DNA from: JARRON01 sp037383845
Lineage (GTDB): Bacteria > Pseudomonadota > Gammaproteobacteria > Steroidobacterales > XN24
Assembly (NCBI GenBank): GCA_037383845.1
Contig: JARRON010000020.1
Location: forward strand, 1 to 33,731
DNA: 33,731 nucleotides
Direction: 5' to 3'
Part shown: positions 1 to 10,031 of the stretch, piece after piece
Numbering within the stretch: the first letter of the stretch is position 1
How the letters are laid out: every line of letters starts with the position of its first letter
Notes under the pieces: generated by a model
What the model saw: the letters and a program-made list of their open reading frames with translations, nothing else
What the model was told of the DNA's origin: nothing
The model's database searches: none
Made by a program: the position numbers and the translations under genes

Positions 1-28
1 AGCGAGCGGCGGCCGGCCCCGGCCGTCC

Positions 29-1243
29 TCAGACGACCGAGCCCAGCTTGAAGATCGGCAGATACATCGCCACGACCAGGCCGCCGACGAGGATGCCGAG
101 GATCGCCATGATCATCGGCTCCAGCAGGCTGCTCAGGTTGTCCACGGCGTCGTCGACCTCGGCTTCGTAGAAGTCGGCGACCTTGCCGGCCATCTCGTCG
201 AGCGAGCCCGACTCCTCGCCGACCGCGATCATCTGGATGACCATGTTGGGAAACAGATTCGTCGCCTCCATCGCGCGCTGCAGGCGCTGGCCGGTGGAGA
301 CCTCCTCGCGGATCTGGAGGACGCCGTGCTGGTAGACGATGTTGCCGGTGGCGCCGGCGACCGACTCCAGGGCCTCGACCAGCGGCACGCCGGCGGCGAA
401 GGTGGTCGCCAGCGTGCGGGCGTAGCGGGCGATGGCGGCCTTGCGCAGGATCTCTCCCAGGATCGGGATCTTGAGCATCATCCGGTCCTGGAAATGATGA
501 AACGCCTTCGAGCGCTTGCGCGCCTGGGAGATGGCGATCACGGCGGCGACGCCCAGCAGGAGGATGATCCAGCCCTTGGTGCGCACGAAGACCGACAGGT
601 CGACGACCATGCGCGTGAAGGTGGGCAGGTCCGCGCCGAAACCCTGGAACAGGCTCTCGAACTGGGGGATCACGTAGATCAGCAGGATCGTCGTGACGAT
701 GATGGCGACGGCCACGACCGCCGCGGGATAGGTCAGAGCCTTCTTGATCTTGGCCTTGATCGCCTCGGTCTTTTCCTTGTAGGTGGCGATCTTGTCGAGC
801 AGCGTCTCCAGGGCGCCGGACTGCTCGCCGGCGTGCACCAGGTTGACGAACAGCTCGTCGAAATACAGCGGGTGGCGGGCCAGCGCCTCCGCCAGGGTCG
901 CGCCGCCCTCGACATCACTCTTGATGGCGAGGATCAGTTTCTGCATCGACGGGTTGTCGTGGCCGTTGCCGACGATGTCGAAGGCCTGCACCAGCGGAAT
1001 GCCCGCGCTCATCATCGTCGCCAGCTGGCGGCTGAAGATCGCGATGTCGGACGTGGGGATCTTCTGGGTCCGCTGAAACAGCTTGGACTGCTTGCGGATC
1101 CGCGTGGGCACGAGACCCTGGCGCCTGAGGTTGGCCCTCACCGCCGCTTCGTTGGCGGCGACGATCTTGCCCTTCAGGCGGGTGCCCTTGATGTCCTTCG
1201 CTTCCCAGCTGAAGGGGTGTTGCTTGGCTACGGCTTCGGCCAT
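29..1243 (-). CDS. pilC: Type IV pilus inner-membrane platform protein PilC
   Basis: PilC is the polytopic inner-membrane platform of the type IV pilus machine and couples the PilB/PilT ATPases to pilin assembly and disassembly. The protein (404 aa from the chosen start) has two tandem T2SSF domains, with a conserved segment DIAIFSRQLATMMSAGIPL in the first and a matching segment with TLATTFAAGVPLVEALE in the second. Hydrophobic helices lie near the middle (after KIKKALTYPA) and at the C-terminus (LLEPMIMAILGILVGG). I chose ATG at 1243 because AAAGG lies about 10 nt upstream and the length matches PilC proteins (about 405 aa). An in-frame GTG at 1279 would add 12 basic residues but has no ribosome binding site. 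The gene lies 51 bp downstream of pilB, so the two are probably co-transcribed; pilD often follows in relatives but would be outside the window. Confidence 0.95.
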   Translation of the reverse strand: MAEAVAKQHPFSWEAKDIKGTRLKGKIVAANEAAVRANLRRQGLVPTRIRKQSKLFQRTQKIPTSDIAIFSRQLATMMSAGIPLVQAFDIVGNGHDNPSMQKLILAIKSDVEGGATLAEALARHPLYFDELFVNLVHAGEQSGALETLLDKIATYKEKTEAIKAKIKKALTYPAAVVAVAIIVTTILLIYVIPQFESLFQGFGADLPTFTRMVVDLSVFVRTKGWIILLLGVAAVIAISQARKRSKAFHHFQDRMMLKIPILGEILRKAAIARYARTLATTFAAGVPLVEALESVAGATGNIVYQHGVLQIREEVSTGQRLQRAMEATNLFPNMVIQMIAVGEESGSLDEMAGKVADFYEAEVDDAVDNLSSLLEPMIMAILGILVGGLVVAMYLPIFKLGSVV

Positions 1244-1294
1244 GACTTTTTTACCTTTCTTCCCTGTCCGGTTAGCCACGGGCCGCGCCCGTGC

Positions 1295-3013
1295 CTAGTC
1301 GATGGTCACGCGGTTGACTTCCTCGAGGCTGGTCACCCCGTCCCTGACCTTCTGCAGGCCGGAGGCGCGCAGGTCGAGCACGCCCTCCCGGGCCGCCTGC
1401 TCCGCCAGCTGCATCGCGTTACCGCCTTCCATGATGATGCGGCCGGTCTCCTCGGAGACGGGCATGACCTGAAAGATACCCACCCGGCCCTTGTAGCCGT
1501 CCGTGCACTGGCTGCAGCCGACGGGGGAGAAGATCTGGAGTCCGTCGAGCTCCTCCTCCCGGAAGCCTTCCTTCAGCAGCGCCTCGGCGGGAATGTCCTT
1601 GTGTTCTTTGCAGTTGTTGCACAGCCGCCGCGCCAGGCGCTGGGCGATGATGAGGCTGACGGACGAGGCGATGGCGTAGGGCTTCACGCCCATGTCCACC
1701 ATGCGGGTCAGCGTCTTCGGCGCGTCGTTCGTGTGCAGGGTCGACAGCACCAGATGGCCCGTCTGCGCGGCCTTGATGGCGATCTCCGCCGTCTCGAGGT
1801 CCCGGATCTCGCCGACCATGATGACGTCCGGGTCCTGGCGCAGGAACGCCTTGAGCGCGGACGCGAAGGTGAGCCCCACCTTGGGGTGCACGTTGACCTG
1901 GTTGATGCCCGGCAGGTTGATTTCCGCCGGATCCTCCGCGGTGGAGATGTTCCGGTCCTCGGTGTTGAGGATGTTGAGCCCGGTGTAGAGCGAGACGGTC
2001 TTGCCGCTGCCCGTCGGGCCGGTTACGAGGATCATGCCGTACGGCTTGGACAGGGCCTCGAGATAGGCCTGGCGCTGGACCTCCTCGTAGCCCAGCGCGT
2101 CGATGCCCAGCTTCGCGCTGCTCGGGTCGAGGATACGCAGCACCACCTTCTCGCCATAAAGGGTCGGGCAGGTGCTGACGCGAAAGTCGATGGCCCGGTT
2201 CTGGGACAGCTTCATTTTGATGCGGCCGTCCTGGGGCACGCGCCGCTCGGCGATGTCCAGCCGGGCCATCACCTTGAGCCGGGCGGTGACCTTGGAGGCC
2301 AGCGCCACCGGCGGGCGGGCCAGTTCCTTGAGCACGCCGTCCATCCGCGTGCGCACGCGGTAGCTCTTCTCGTAGGGCTCGAAGTGGATGTCGGACGCAC
2401 CCTTCTTGATCGCGTCCAGCAGCACCTTGTTCACGAAGCGTACGACCGGAGCGTCGTCGACTTCCGCGCGGCTGACCTCGTCGCTGTCGTCGTCGTCGCC
2501 GCCCGAGACGTCGAGCTTCTCGAGGTCGAGGTCGTCGTCGTCGAAGGCGTTGAGGCTCGTGTCGACGGCCTCGAGGGCCTTGACCAGCTTCTCCTGGAGC
2601 TTGTCGATCTCGACGACGATGGCCTCGACGGCGAGGCCGGTCTGGAACTTGATCTCGTCGACCGCCTGGAGATTCGTCGGATCCGCCACGCCGACGAAGA
2701 GCTTGCGCCCCCGGCGATGCAGCGGCAGCACCTCGTGCTTCTCGATCAGCTTCTGATCCACCATCTGGAGCACGTTGAGATCGAACTCCAGGGCGTCGAG
2801 GTCCATGATGGGCACGCCGAACTCGTGGCAGGCCGCCAGCCCGATGTCGCAGGCGGTGGCGATCTTCTGCTCGACGATGTAGGAGACCAGCGAGAGCCGG
2901 GCCTCCTTGGCCTCCGCGGCGGCCGTCTGCAGGGCGCCCTCGTCGACGACCCCGTCCTTGACCAGCCGCCGGGGCAGCCCGCGCAGTTTGATGTCGGTGA
3001 CGGTGGCTACCAT
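1295..3013 (-). CDS. pilB: Type IV pilus extension ATPase PilB
   Basis: PilB is the cytoplasmic hexameric ATPase that powers pilus extension. The 572-aa product has an N-terminal MshEN/T2SSE_N-type domain (about 1-150), an acidic linker rich in Asp (about 155-190), and a GspE-type ATPase core. Walker A is GPTGSGKT at 332-339, the Asp box is around AEDPAEI, Walker B is VIMVGE near 397-402, and the His box is STLHTND. Four cysteines (465, 468, 500, 503) form the zinc-binding motif CxxC...CxxC seen in PilB but not PilT, which decides the call for extension rather than retraction. The ATG start at 3013 gives full family length. The gene is separated from upstream pilA by a strong terminator, so it probably has its own promoter in 3014-3145. 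Confidence 0.96.
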   Translation of the reverse strand: MVATVTDIKLRGLPRRLVKDGVVDEGALQTAAAEAKEARLSLVSYIVEQKIATACDIGLAACHEFGVPIMDLDALEFDLNVLQMVDQKLIEKHEVLPLHRRGRKLFVGVADPTNLQAVDEIKFQTGLAVEAIVVEIDKLQEKLVKALEAVDTSLNAFDDDDLDLEKLDVSGGDDDDSDEVSRAEVDDAPVVRFVNKVLLDAIKKGASDIHFEPYEKSYRVRTRMDGVLKELARPPVALASKVTARLKVMARLDIAERRVPQDGRIKMKLSQNRAIDFRVSTCPTLYGEKVVLRILDPSSAKLGIDALGYEEVQRQAYLEALSKPYGMILVTGPTGSGKTVSLYTGLNILNTEDRNISTAEDPAEINLPGINQVNVHPKVGLTFASALKAFLRQDPDVIMVGEIRDLETAEIAIKAAQTGHLVLSTLHTNDAPKTLTRMVDMGVKPYAIASSVSLIIAQRLARRLCNNCKEHKDIPAEALLKEGFREEELDGLQIFSPVGCSQCTDGYKGRVGIFQVMPVSEETGRIIMEGGNAMQLAEQAAREGVLDLRASGLQKVRDGVTSLEEVNRVTID

Positions 3014-3105
3014 GGTCTCGATCCGGGTCCCCTCCCGGACCGGTCGAGGCCGGCGGGCAGGGATGCGTATCTCCTTGAAATTAATGGGACTCTTGATCCC
3101 TTTCC

Positions 3106-3132
3106 GGGTTCGCTCCCGTGGGAGTCTAACCC
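3106..3132 (-). other. Hairpin in the pilB leader
   Basis: GGGTT (3106-3110) pairs with AACCC (3128-3132) and CTCCC (3113-3117) pairs with GGGAG (3120-3124), giving a two-part stem just downstream of the pilA terminator and about 95 bp before the pilB start. There is no T tract, so it is not a classical terminator. A role in pilB mRNA stability or processing is only a guess. The rest of 3014-3105 holds no feature I can name. Confidence 0.3.
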
Positions 3133-3145
3133 AGGTGACATAATG

Positions 3146-3181
3146 AAAAAAAGAAAGGCGTCACCCTTTGGGCGACGCCTT
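3146..3181 (-). terminator. Rho-independent terminator after pilA
   Basis: On the minus strand AAGGCGTCGCCC (3181-3170) pairs with GGGTGACGCCTT (3166-3155), one G-T wobble, loop AAA, followed by TCTTTTTTT (3154-3146). It lies about 90 bp past the pilA stop and makes pilA a separate transcript, which suits a highly expressed major pilin. Confidence 0.9.
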
Positions 3182-3271
3182 CCTCCTTAGACCCCGCCGT
3201 CGTCCGAGAACCCTTTGCCGTGGGTCGGGACCCGACCATGACGGGTATCGGAGCGGGGCCGGATCACGCCG

Positions 3272-3718
3272 TTACGGACGGCAGTTGGCCGGGCGGTACT
3301 TGTTGGCCAGCGTGCCGCCAGTGCAGTCCCACTCGATGCCGCCGGCGGCGTTGGGCGTTCCGACGAAGGTCATGGTGTCGTCCGCGGCGATGCCGAGGTT
3401 GGTGCCGTTGAAGACCACGGTTAGCGTCGTGTCGACGGCCGCGTTGCCGGCGTTGGTCACGGAGACCACGTAGTCCGTGGCGTAGTCGGCGGGTGCGCCC
3501 ATGCCGGCCTGGCTGTTGTCGGCCGGAAACTGCCCGAGGGAGTTCCAGCTGTCGGCGACCGCCGTCTTGGCGCCGGCGATGGCGTTCACGCCCTCGGTCA
3601 CCTTGGCGCGGATCGTGTAGTCCTGGTAGGCCGGGATCGCGATCGCGGCCAGGATGCCGATGATCGCCACGACGATCATCAGTTCGATAAGCGTGAAACC
3701 CTGCTGCTTCCTGTTCAT
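3272..3718 (-). CDS. pilA: Type IV major pilin PilA
   Basis: PilA is the structural subunit of the pilus fibre, inserted in the inner membrane, processed by the prepilin peptidase PilD and polymerised by PilB/PilC. The 148-aa precursor starts MNRKQQG, a short basic leader cut between Gly7 and Phe8. The mature N-terminus FTLIELMIVVAIIGILAAIA carries Phe1 and Glu5 as in type IVa pilins. Two cysteines near the C-terminus (mature 125 and 139) would close the disulfide-bounded D-loop. I chose ATG at 3718 because GAGGAG lies 10 nt upstream; a TTG at 3739 would extend the leader by 7 residues but starts inside the Shine-Dalgarno region. The gene is flanked by a sigma-54 promoter and a strong terminator. 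Function is very sure; only the exact pilin subtype is open. Confidence 0.96.
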   Translation of the reverse strand: MNRKQQGFTLIELMIVVAIIGILAAIAIPAYQDYTIRAKVTEGVNAIAGAKTAVADSWNSLGQFPADNSQAGMGAPADYATDYVVSVTNAGNAAVDTTLTVVFNGTNLGIAADDTMTFVGTPNAAGGIEWDCTGGTLANKYRPANCRP

Positions 3719-3800
3719 TACTTCATTGCTCCTCAGCAAAAATCACTCGTTCGAGCGAGACTTCGAAAAACGGCGACTGATCGCCCGTGCCGAATTAGTA

Positions 3801-3815
3801 GCAACGACCGTGCCA
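3801..3815 (-). promoter_or_regulatory. Sigma-54 (RpoN) promoter of pilA
   Basis: The minus strand reads TGGCACGGTCGTTGC (3815 to 3801), an exact match to the -24/-12 consensus TGGCAC-N5-TTGC, followed by T. Transcription should begin near 3789, giving a leader of about 70 nt before pilA. In Pseudomonas pilA is transcribed by RpoN and activated by PilR; the pilR gene lies immediately upstream here. TGTC tetramers on the minus strand at 3839-3836 and 3930-3927 resemble the short core reported for PilR sites. They are too short to be convincing alone. The remainder of 3816-3968 shows no other clear element. Confidence 0.9.
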
Positions 3816-3968
3816 ACTTCACTGGGCCTCCCCTAAGACATTGATAAATATAGAGATCAGGCCCCATGGCGATAGAGTTACGGTCCCGTGGAAGGGCCTC
3901 GACGCAGGCCGCCGACGTCAGAAAGTGACAATTTTGGTCAGTCCCGGTCCGCCCGTCGAGCGCGGGGA

Positions 3969-5306
<1,338 letters not shown>

Positions 5307-5309
5307 GGC

Positions 5310-6965
5310 TTAAGTCTCCCAGCGCTGGGGGTCGGCGAAGATGATACGAAAAATGCTGCCGCCGCCCTCACGGGGCTCGTAGGACAGGGCGGCCCGGTTC
5401 ACCTCGGCCAGCTCCCGGGAGATGAAAAGCCCCAGGCCGCTGCCGCCGCGCTCCCGGCCGACCCGGAAGAAGGGCTCGAAGATCCGGTCGGCGGCGTCTG
5501 CGGGCACGCCGGGTCCCCGGTCCCGGACCTCCAGGTAGGGCCGTCCGGTGCCGCTGCGCCGGCCCACCGCGACCTCGATGGCCGGCGTTTCGTCGCCCGG
5601 CTGGCTGTGGTTCAGCGCGTTTTCGCAGAGGTTCGTCATAATCTGGAACAGGTGGCTTGAGTCCACCCGCACCTCCACCGGCTGTTCCTCGGCCAGCAGG
5701 GTGACGGCCTCGTCGGGAAGCTGCGCGCTGCCCCTGAACTCTTCGAGGAACTGGTGGGTCCAGGCCACGAGCTCCATCCGTTCCGGGTTGACGCTCTCCC
5801 GGCGGGAAAGCTGCAGGACGTTCTCGACGATCTCGCTGACCCGGCGCGCGTTGGTCTCGATGATCTCCGTCAGCCGCTTCTGGCCCGGCTCCAGGTCCTC
5901 GTTTTCCGCCAGGAGCTGGCCGGCGTGGGACAGCGCGCCCACCGGATTGCGGATCTCGTGGGCGATGCTGGCGGACAGCCGCCCCAGGGCGGCCAGCTTG
6001 GACTGCTGCACCTTCTCCGACACCAGGGACAGGTCCTCCAGGAAGACCAGCAGGGCGCCGCTGCGCGGCCGGCCGATGGGCGCGAAGAAGGGATTGATCA
6101 GGGTGGTCCCGTCGGCGGAAGGGAAGGGCGAGGACGCCGCGCCCGTGTCGCCCGCCAGCCGCCAGGCCTGGACGTGCTGCAGCAGCCGGGGCGAGACCTC
6201 TCCGAGGCGGGCGCCGCGCCAGCCGGGCCCGACGCCCAGGTATTTCGCGGCGGCTTCGTTCATGAGCCTGACCCGATCGTCACCGTCCACGACCACGATG
6301 CTCTCGCGGAGGTTCTGGACGATGTATTCGTTCAGCTGGTTGAGGTTCTCCAGGTCGACCCCGCGCTGGCGAGCCAGGGCCTCGCTTTCGTGGATGCGCC
6401 GGGCCAGGGGCGCGATAGCGAACGCCAGCAGCATGAAGAGCGCGCCCAGCAGGCCCGCCGCCGTGTAGTCACCGAAGCCGGCTTCGCCGGTGAGAACGGC
6501 ATCGCCCTGGATGCCCAGCACCATGAACGTGGCCAGGGCAGCGAAGCCCATGGCCTCGAGCCGGGGCAGTACGAAGGCGATCCCGCCGATGGTGATGATG
6601 AGAAGGTTGGCGATACCGCTGTCCAGCCCGCCGCTGGCCCAGGTCAGCAGGCCGATGACGGCGATATCCACCAGGCCCTGGCCCAGGCACTGGGTGCGAA
6701 CCGAGGGCCACTGCTGGTTGACGGCGAAGTCATTGATAGCGGCGAACATGAAGCCGGCCAGCACCGCCGCGAGAAACACCTCCGGATGCTCGGCGCCCAC
6801 GAAGCTGGGATCTGCCGGGTAGATGTAGAGCGCGAACAGGAAGGCCATGGCCAGCATCCTGAACGCGTTGAGAAGCCGCAGCGTCCGCCATGCGAACTCC
6901 GGCGCCAGCGCCTCGGGACGCCCCCGCCGGGCCTCCGCTGCCGTGGCCGTCACCGCCTGTGCCAT
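5310..6965 (-). CDS. pilS: Sensor histidine kinase PilS
   Basis: PilS is the membrane kinase that controls PilR and so pilin expression; in Pseudomonas it senses pilin levels in the inner membrane. The 551-aa protein has about six hydrophobic segments in residues 30-190, a PAS-like region (about 212-310, starting QLNEYIVQNLRESIVVVDGD), a HisKA domain with His336 in SIAHEIRNPVGAL, and a HATPase domain with N-box NLCENALNHS, G1 box DRGPGV and G2 box GGSGLGLF. The ATG start at 6965 is well placed but has no strong Shine-Dalgarno sequence. It is the first gene of the pilS-pilR unit, transcribed away from sucC across a 298-bp intergenic region. Confidence 0.94.
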   Translation of the reverse strand: MAQAVTATAAEARRGRPEALAPEFAWRTLRLLNAFRMLAMAFLFALYIYPADPSFVGAEHPEVFLAAVLAGFMFAAINDFAVNQQWPSVRTQCLGQGLVDIAVIGLLTWASGGLDSGIANLLIITIGGIAFVLPRLEAMGFAALATFMVLGIQGDAVLTGEAGFGDYTAAGLLGALFMLLAFAIAPLARRIHESEALARQRGVDLENLNQLNEYIVQNLRESIVVVDGDDRVRLMNEAAAKYLGVGPGWRGARLGEVSPRLLQHVQAWRLAGDTGAASSPFPSADGTTLINPFFAPIGRPRSGALLVFLEDLSLVSEKVQQSKLAALGRLSASIAHEIRNPVGALSHAGQLLAENEDLEPGQKRLTEIIETNARRVSEIVENVLQLSRRESVNPERMELVAWTHQFLEEFRGSAQLPDEAVTLLAEEQPVEVRVDSSHLFQIMTNLCENALNHSQPGDETPAIEVAVGRRSGTGRPYLEVRDRGPGVPADAADRIFEPFFRVGRERGGSGLGLFISRELAEVNRAALSYEPREGGGSIFRIIFADPQRWET

Positions 6966-7021
6966 GTCCGTCGTCCCGGCATGGCGGCATTCTTACGGCC
7001 GCCGCGCCTTCCCGCAACCAT

Positions 7022-7134
7022 GGGGCCAGACCTCTCAGGCCCGTTTCAGGCACGGCCCCAGGCCCGCCCAGGGGGCCATGCCTCTCAGGCCTCTGACAGG
7101 CGTGGCCCCAAACCCGCCCAGGAGGCATGGCCCC
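7022..7134. repeat. Tandem 50-bp palindromic repeat between pilS and sucC
   Basis: Two copies of a 50-bp unit (7022-7071 and 7072-7121) match at about 40 of 50 positions. A 13-bp segment GAGGCATGGCCCC at 7122-7134 is the exact reverse complement of the start of unit 2 (7072-7084). Unit 2 folds by itself: GGGGCCATGCCT (7072-7083) pairs with AGGCGTGGCCCC (7098-7109) with one wobble, and TCAG pairs with CTGA inside the loop. Unit 1 keeps the outer GGGGCC/GGCCCC pairs but has three mismatches. The region lies between divergent genes. It resembles a REP-like or degenerate terminator repeat; its class is not known to me. Otherwise 6966-7263 contains only GC-rich sequence with no clear sigma-70 promoter and a small hairpin (GTGCG-GTT-CGCAC, about 7197-7209). 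Confidence 0.7.
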
Positions 7135-7263
7135 TTACTGCTTTGCCTCCCCCCCGGGGATGGGGGAAAATGGGCGTCTTCATCGAGACCGGGGTCGTGC
7201 GGTTCGCACCGGCGCCGGGCTTTACCTTCCCGGACAGCCGGATTCCCCGGTGCTGGAGTTGGA

Positions 7264-8424
7264 ATGAACCTCCACGAATATCAGGCAAAGAAGCTCTTCG
7301 ACGAGTACGGCATCCCCGTGTCCCGGGGTATCCCGGCCCGCACCGCCGACGACGCGGTCAAGGCCGCGGAGGAAATCGGCGGCGGCGCATGGGTCGTGAA
7401 AGCGCAGGTGCACGCAGGCGGGCGCGGCAAGGCCGGCGGCGTGAAGCTGGCGGAGACGGTGGCCGACGTCCGCGAGGCCGCGGCCGGCATGCTGGGCACC
7501 ACCCTCGTGACCCACCAGACCGGGCCGGAAGGGCTGCCCGTCAACATCGTGTACATCGAGGCCGGTTCGGCCATCGAGCGGGAGCTTTACCTCAGCCTGC
7601 TGGTGGACAGGTCCCGGGAGCGGGTCGTGGTCATGGCCTCCGCCGCCGGGGGCATGGACATCGAGGAGGTGGCCGCCAAGACCCCGGACAAGATCCTCAC
7701 GGTGGCCATCAATCCCGCTGCCGGGCTTATGCCTTACCAGGCGCGGCGCATCGGCTTCGGCCTCGGGCTGAACGGCGACCAGGTCAAGCAGTTCGCGAAG
7801 CTTCTCCAGGGCCTGTACCGCCTGTTCCTGGAGCGGGACGCCGCGCTGGTGGAGGTCAATCCGCTCATTATCAATGGCGACGGCAACGTCCACGCCCTGG
7901 ACGCCAAGATCAACATCGAGGCCAATGCCCTCTTCCGACAGTCCAGGATGCTGGAGTGGCGGGACCCTTCCCAGGAAGACGAGATGGAGAACCGGGCCAG
8001 CGCCCACGATCTCAACTACGTCGCCCTGGACGGCGACATCGCCTGCATGGTCAACGGCGCCGGCCTGGCCATGGCCACCATGGACCTCATCAAGCTCCAC
8101 GGCGGTGAGCCGGCCAACTTCCTGGACGTGGGCGGCGGCGCGACCGCCGAGCGGGTCTCGGAGGCGTTCAAGCTCATCCTGTCCAACGAGAACGTGAAGG
8201 CCATCCTGGTGAACATCTTCGGCGGCATCGTCCGCTGTGACCTGATCGCCGAAGGCATCATCCACGCCGTCAAGGAAGTGGGGGTCAAAGTGCCGGTCGT
8301 GGTCCGGCTGGAGGGCACCAACGTGAACCGGGGCCGGGAACTGCTGGCCGACAGCGGCCTGGACATCATCGCCGCCGAAGACCTCACCGACGCCGCCAAG
8401 AAGGCGGTGGCCGCCGCCAAGTAA
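7264..8424 (+). CDS. sucC: Succinyl-CoA synthetase beta subunit SucC
   Basis: SucC is the nucleotide- and succinate-binding subunit of succinate-CoA ligase (TCA cycle, cytoplasm), which makes ATP or GTP from succinyl-CoA together with SucD. The 386-aa product begins MNLHEYQAKKLFDEYGIPVS, the family signature. It has an ATP-grasp domain (about 1-235, with KAQVHAGGRGKAGGVK and EVNPLII) and a CoA-ligase-type C-terminal domain (about 240-386, with FLDVGGGAT and NIFGGIVRCDLIAEGI). Upstream in-frame sequence back to 6847 is a repeat-rich intergenic region, so I chose ATG at 7264, which has GGAG 5 nt upstream. sucD follows after 13 bp. In E. coli sucCD follows sucAB; here it instead abuts pilSR. Confidence 0.97.
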   Translation: MNLHEYQAKKLFDEYGIPVSRGIPARTADDAVKAAEEIGGGAWVVKAQVHAGGRGKAGGVKLAETVADVREAAAGMLGTTLVTHQTGPEGLPVNIVYIEAGSAIERELYLSLLVDRSRERVVVMASAAGGMDIEEVAAKTPDKILTVAINPAAGLMPYQARRIGFGLGLNGDQVKQFAKLLQGLYRLFLERDAALVEVNPLIINGDGNVHALDAKINIEANALFRQSRMLEWRDPSQEDEMENRASAHDLNYVALDGDIACMVNGAGLAMATMDLIKLHGGEPANFLDVGGGATAERVSEAFKLILSNENVKAILVNIFGGIVRCDLIAEGIIHAVKEVGVKVPVVVRLEGTNVNRGRELLADSGLDIIAAEDLTDAAKKAVAAAK

Positions 8425-8437
8425 ACGGAACCATCCC

Positions 8438-9310
<873 letters not shown>

Positions 9311-9386
9311 ACCCCGTCCCGTGCCGGATTTCGCAGTTCGCAACCAACCGAAGCATAACGACGAAAGCGCGAAAGGCGCACCCACG

Positions 9387-9403
9387 GCCCGCCGTCGGCG
9401 GGC
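9387..9403. other. Perfect 7-bp hairpin before the BON-LysM gene
   Basis: GCCCGCC (9387-9393) pairs with GGCGGGC (9397-9403) around a GTC loop, ending about 15 nt before a strong GGGAGGGAG ribosome binding site. There is no T tract, so it may shape the leader mRNA rather than terminate transcription. Nothing else stands out in 9311-9433. Confidence 0.35.
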
Positions 9404-9433
9404 AGATGATTCACGTAAAGGGAGGGAGATCCC

Positions 9434-9904
9434 ATGTTTGAATTCCTTAAGGAAGCCGGCGAGAAGCTCTTCGGCGGCGGCAACGACGAGGCCGAGGCCA
9501 TCAAGAAGAGCATCGATGACCGGCTGGGCACCCAGATCAAGGACCTGGAGGTCAGCTTCGACAACGGCCAGGTGAAGATTTCCGGCGAGGTGCCGTCCCA
9601 GGAAGTGCGCACCAAGGCCATCCTGGCCGCCGGCAACGTGGAAGGCGTGTTCGGCGTGGACGCCGCGGGCGTGAAGATCAACCCGCCCCCGGGAGCCCAG
9701 GTCGCCGCGGCGGCAGCTCCCGCGGGGGGCGGCGCCAAGGAAACGTTCTACGACATCCAGCGGGGCGACAGCCTGTCGGCCATCGCCAAGCGCTACTACG
9801 GTGACGCCAGCAAGTGGCCGAAGATCTTCGAGGCCAATCGGGAGATCATCAAGGACCCCGACCTTATCTACCCGGGACAGAAGATCGTCATTCCCGACGC
9901 GTAA
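9434..9904 (+). CDS. kbp: BON-LysM protein of the Kbp/YgaU type
   Basis: The 156-aa protein has the same layout as E. coli Kbp (YgaU), a cytoplasmic potassium-binding protein. An N-terminal helix (MFEFLKEAGEKLFGGG; E. coli has a similar FVKDAGEKLW) is followed by a BON domain (about 20-85, with KISGEVPSQE and GNVEGVFGV), a short Ala/Gly/Pro linker (about 86-103) and a C-terminal LysM domain (about 105-156, FYDIQRGDSLSAIAKRYYGD to IYPGQKIVIP). There is no signal peptide, which argues against a cell-wall role despite the LysM. The strong GGGAGGGAG ribosome binding site lies just before the ATG. The gene sits alone between sucD and nadE. K+ binding is inferred from homology only. Confidence 0.88.
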   Translation: MFEFLKEAGEKLFGGGNDEAEAIKKSIDDRLGTQIKDLEVSFDNGQVKISGEVPSQEVRTKAILAAGNVEGVFGVDAAGVKINPPPGAQVAAAAAPAGGGAKETFYDIQRGDSLSAIAKRYYGDASKWPKIFEANREIIKDPDLIYPGQKIVIPDA

Positions 9905-10031
9905 CCCACGGCCGCCGTGCTGCCTCGCCGCAGCAACAACGCTGCCCGCCGGCGCGGGCCGGGTGTCCCGGTCCGCGCCGGTCGTTTACCGCCGTGTGCT
10001 TCCGCCCCCCGCCCGGTGACGGTGCGCTGAG

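Noticed and set aside
326..3190. A 954-codon open frame on the plus strand
   Set aside because: It is antisense to pilC and pilB, both of which have complete family motifs. The translation is low-complexity (His/Asp/Gly/Leu-rich), as expected for a shadow frame in GC-rich DNA.
5754..8108. A 784-codon plus-strand open frame spanning pilS and sucC
   Set aside because: It runs antisense through pilS, through the repeat-rich intergenic region and out of frame across sucC; no protein family is recognisable.
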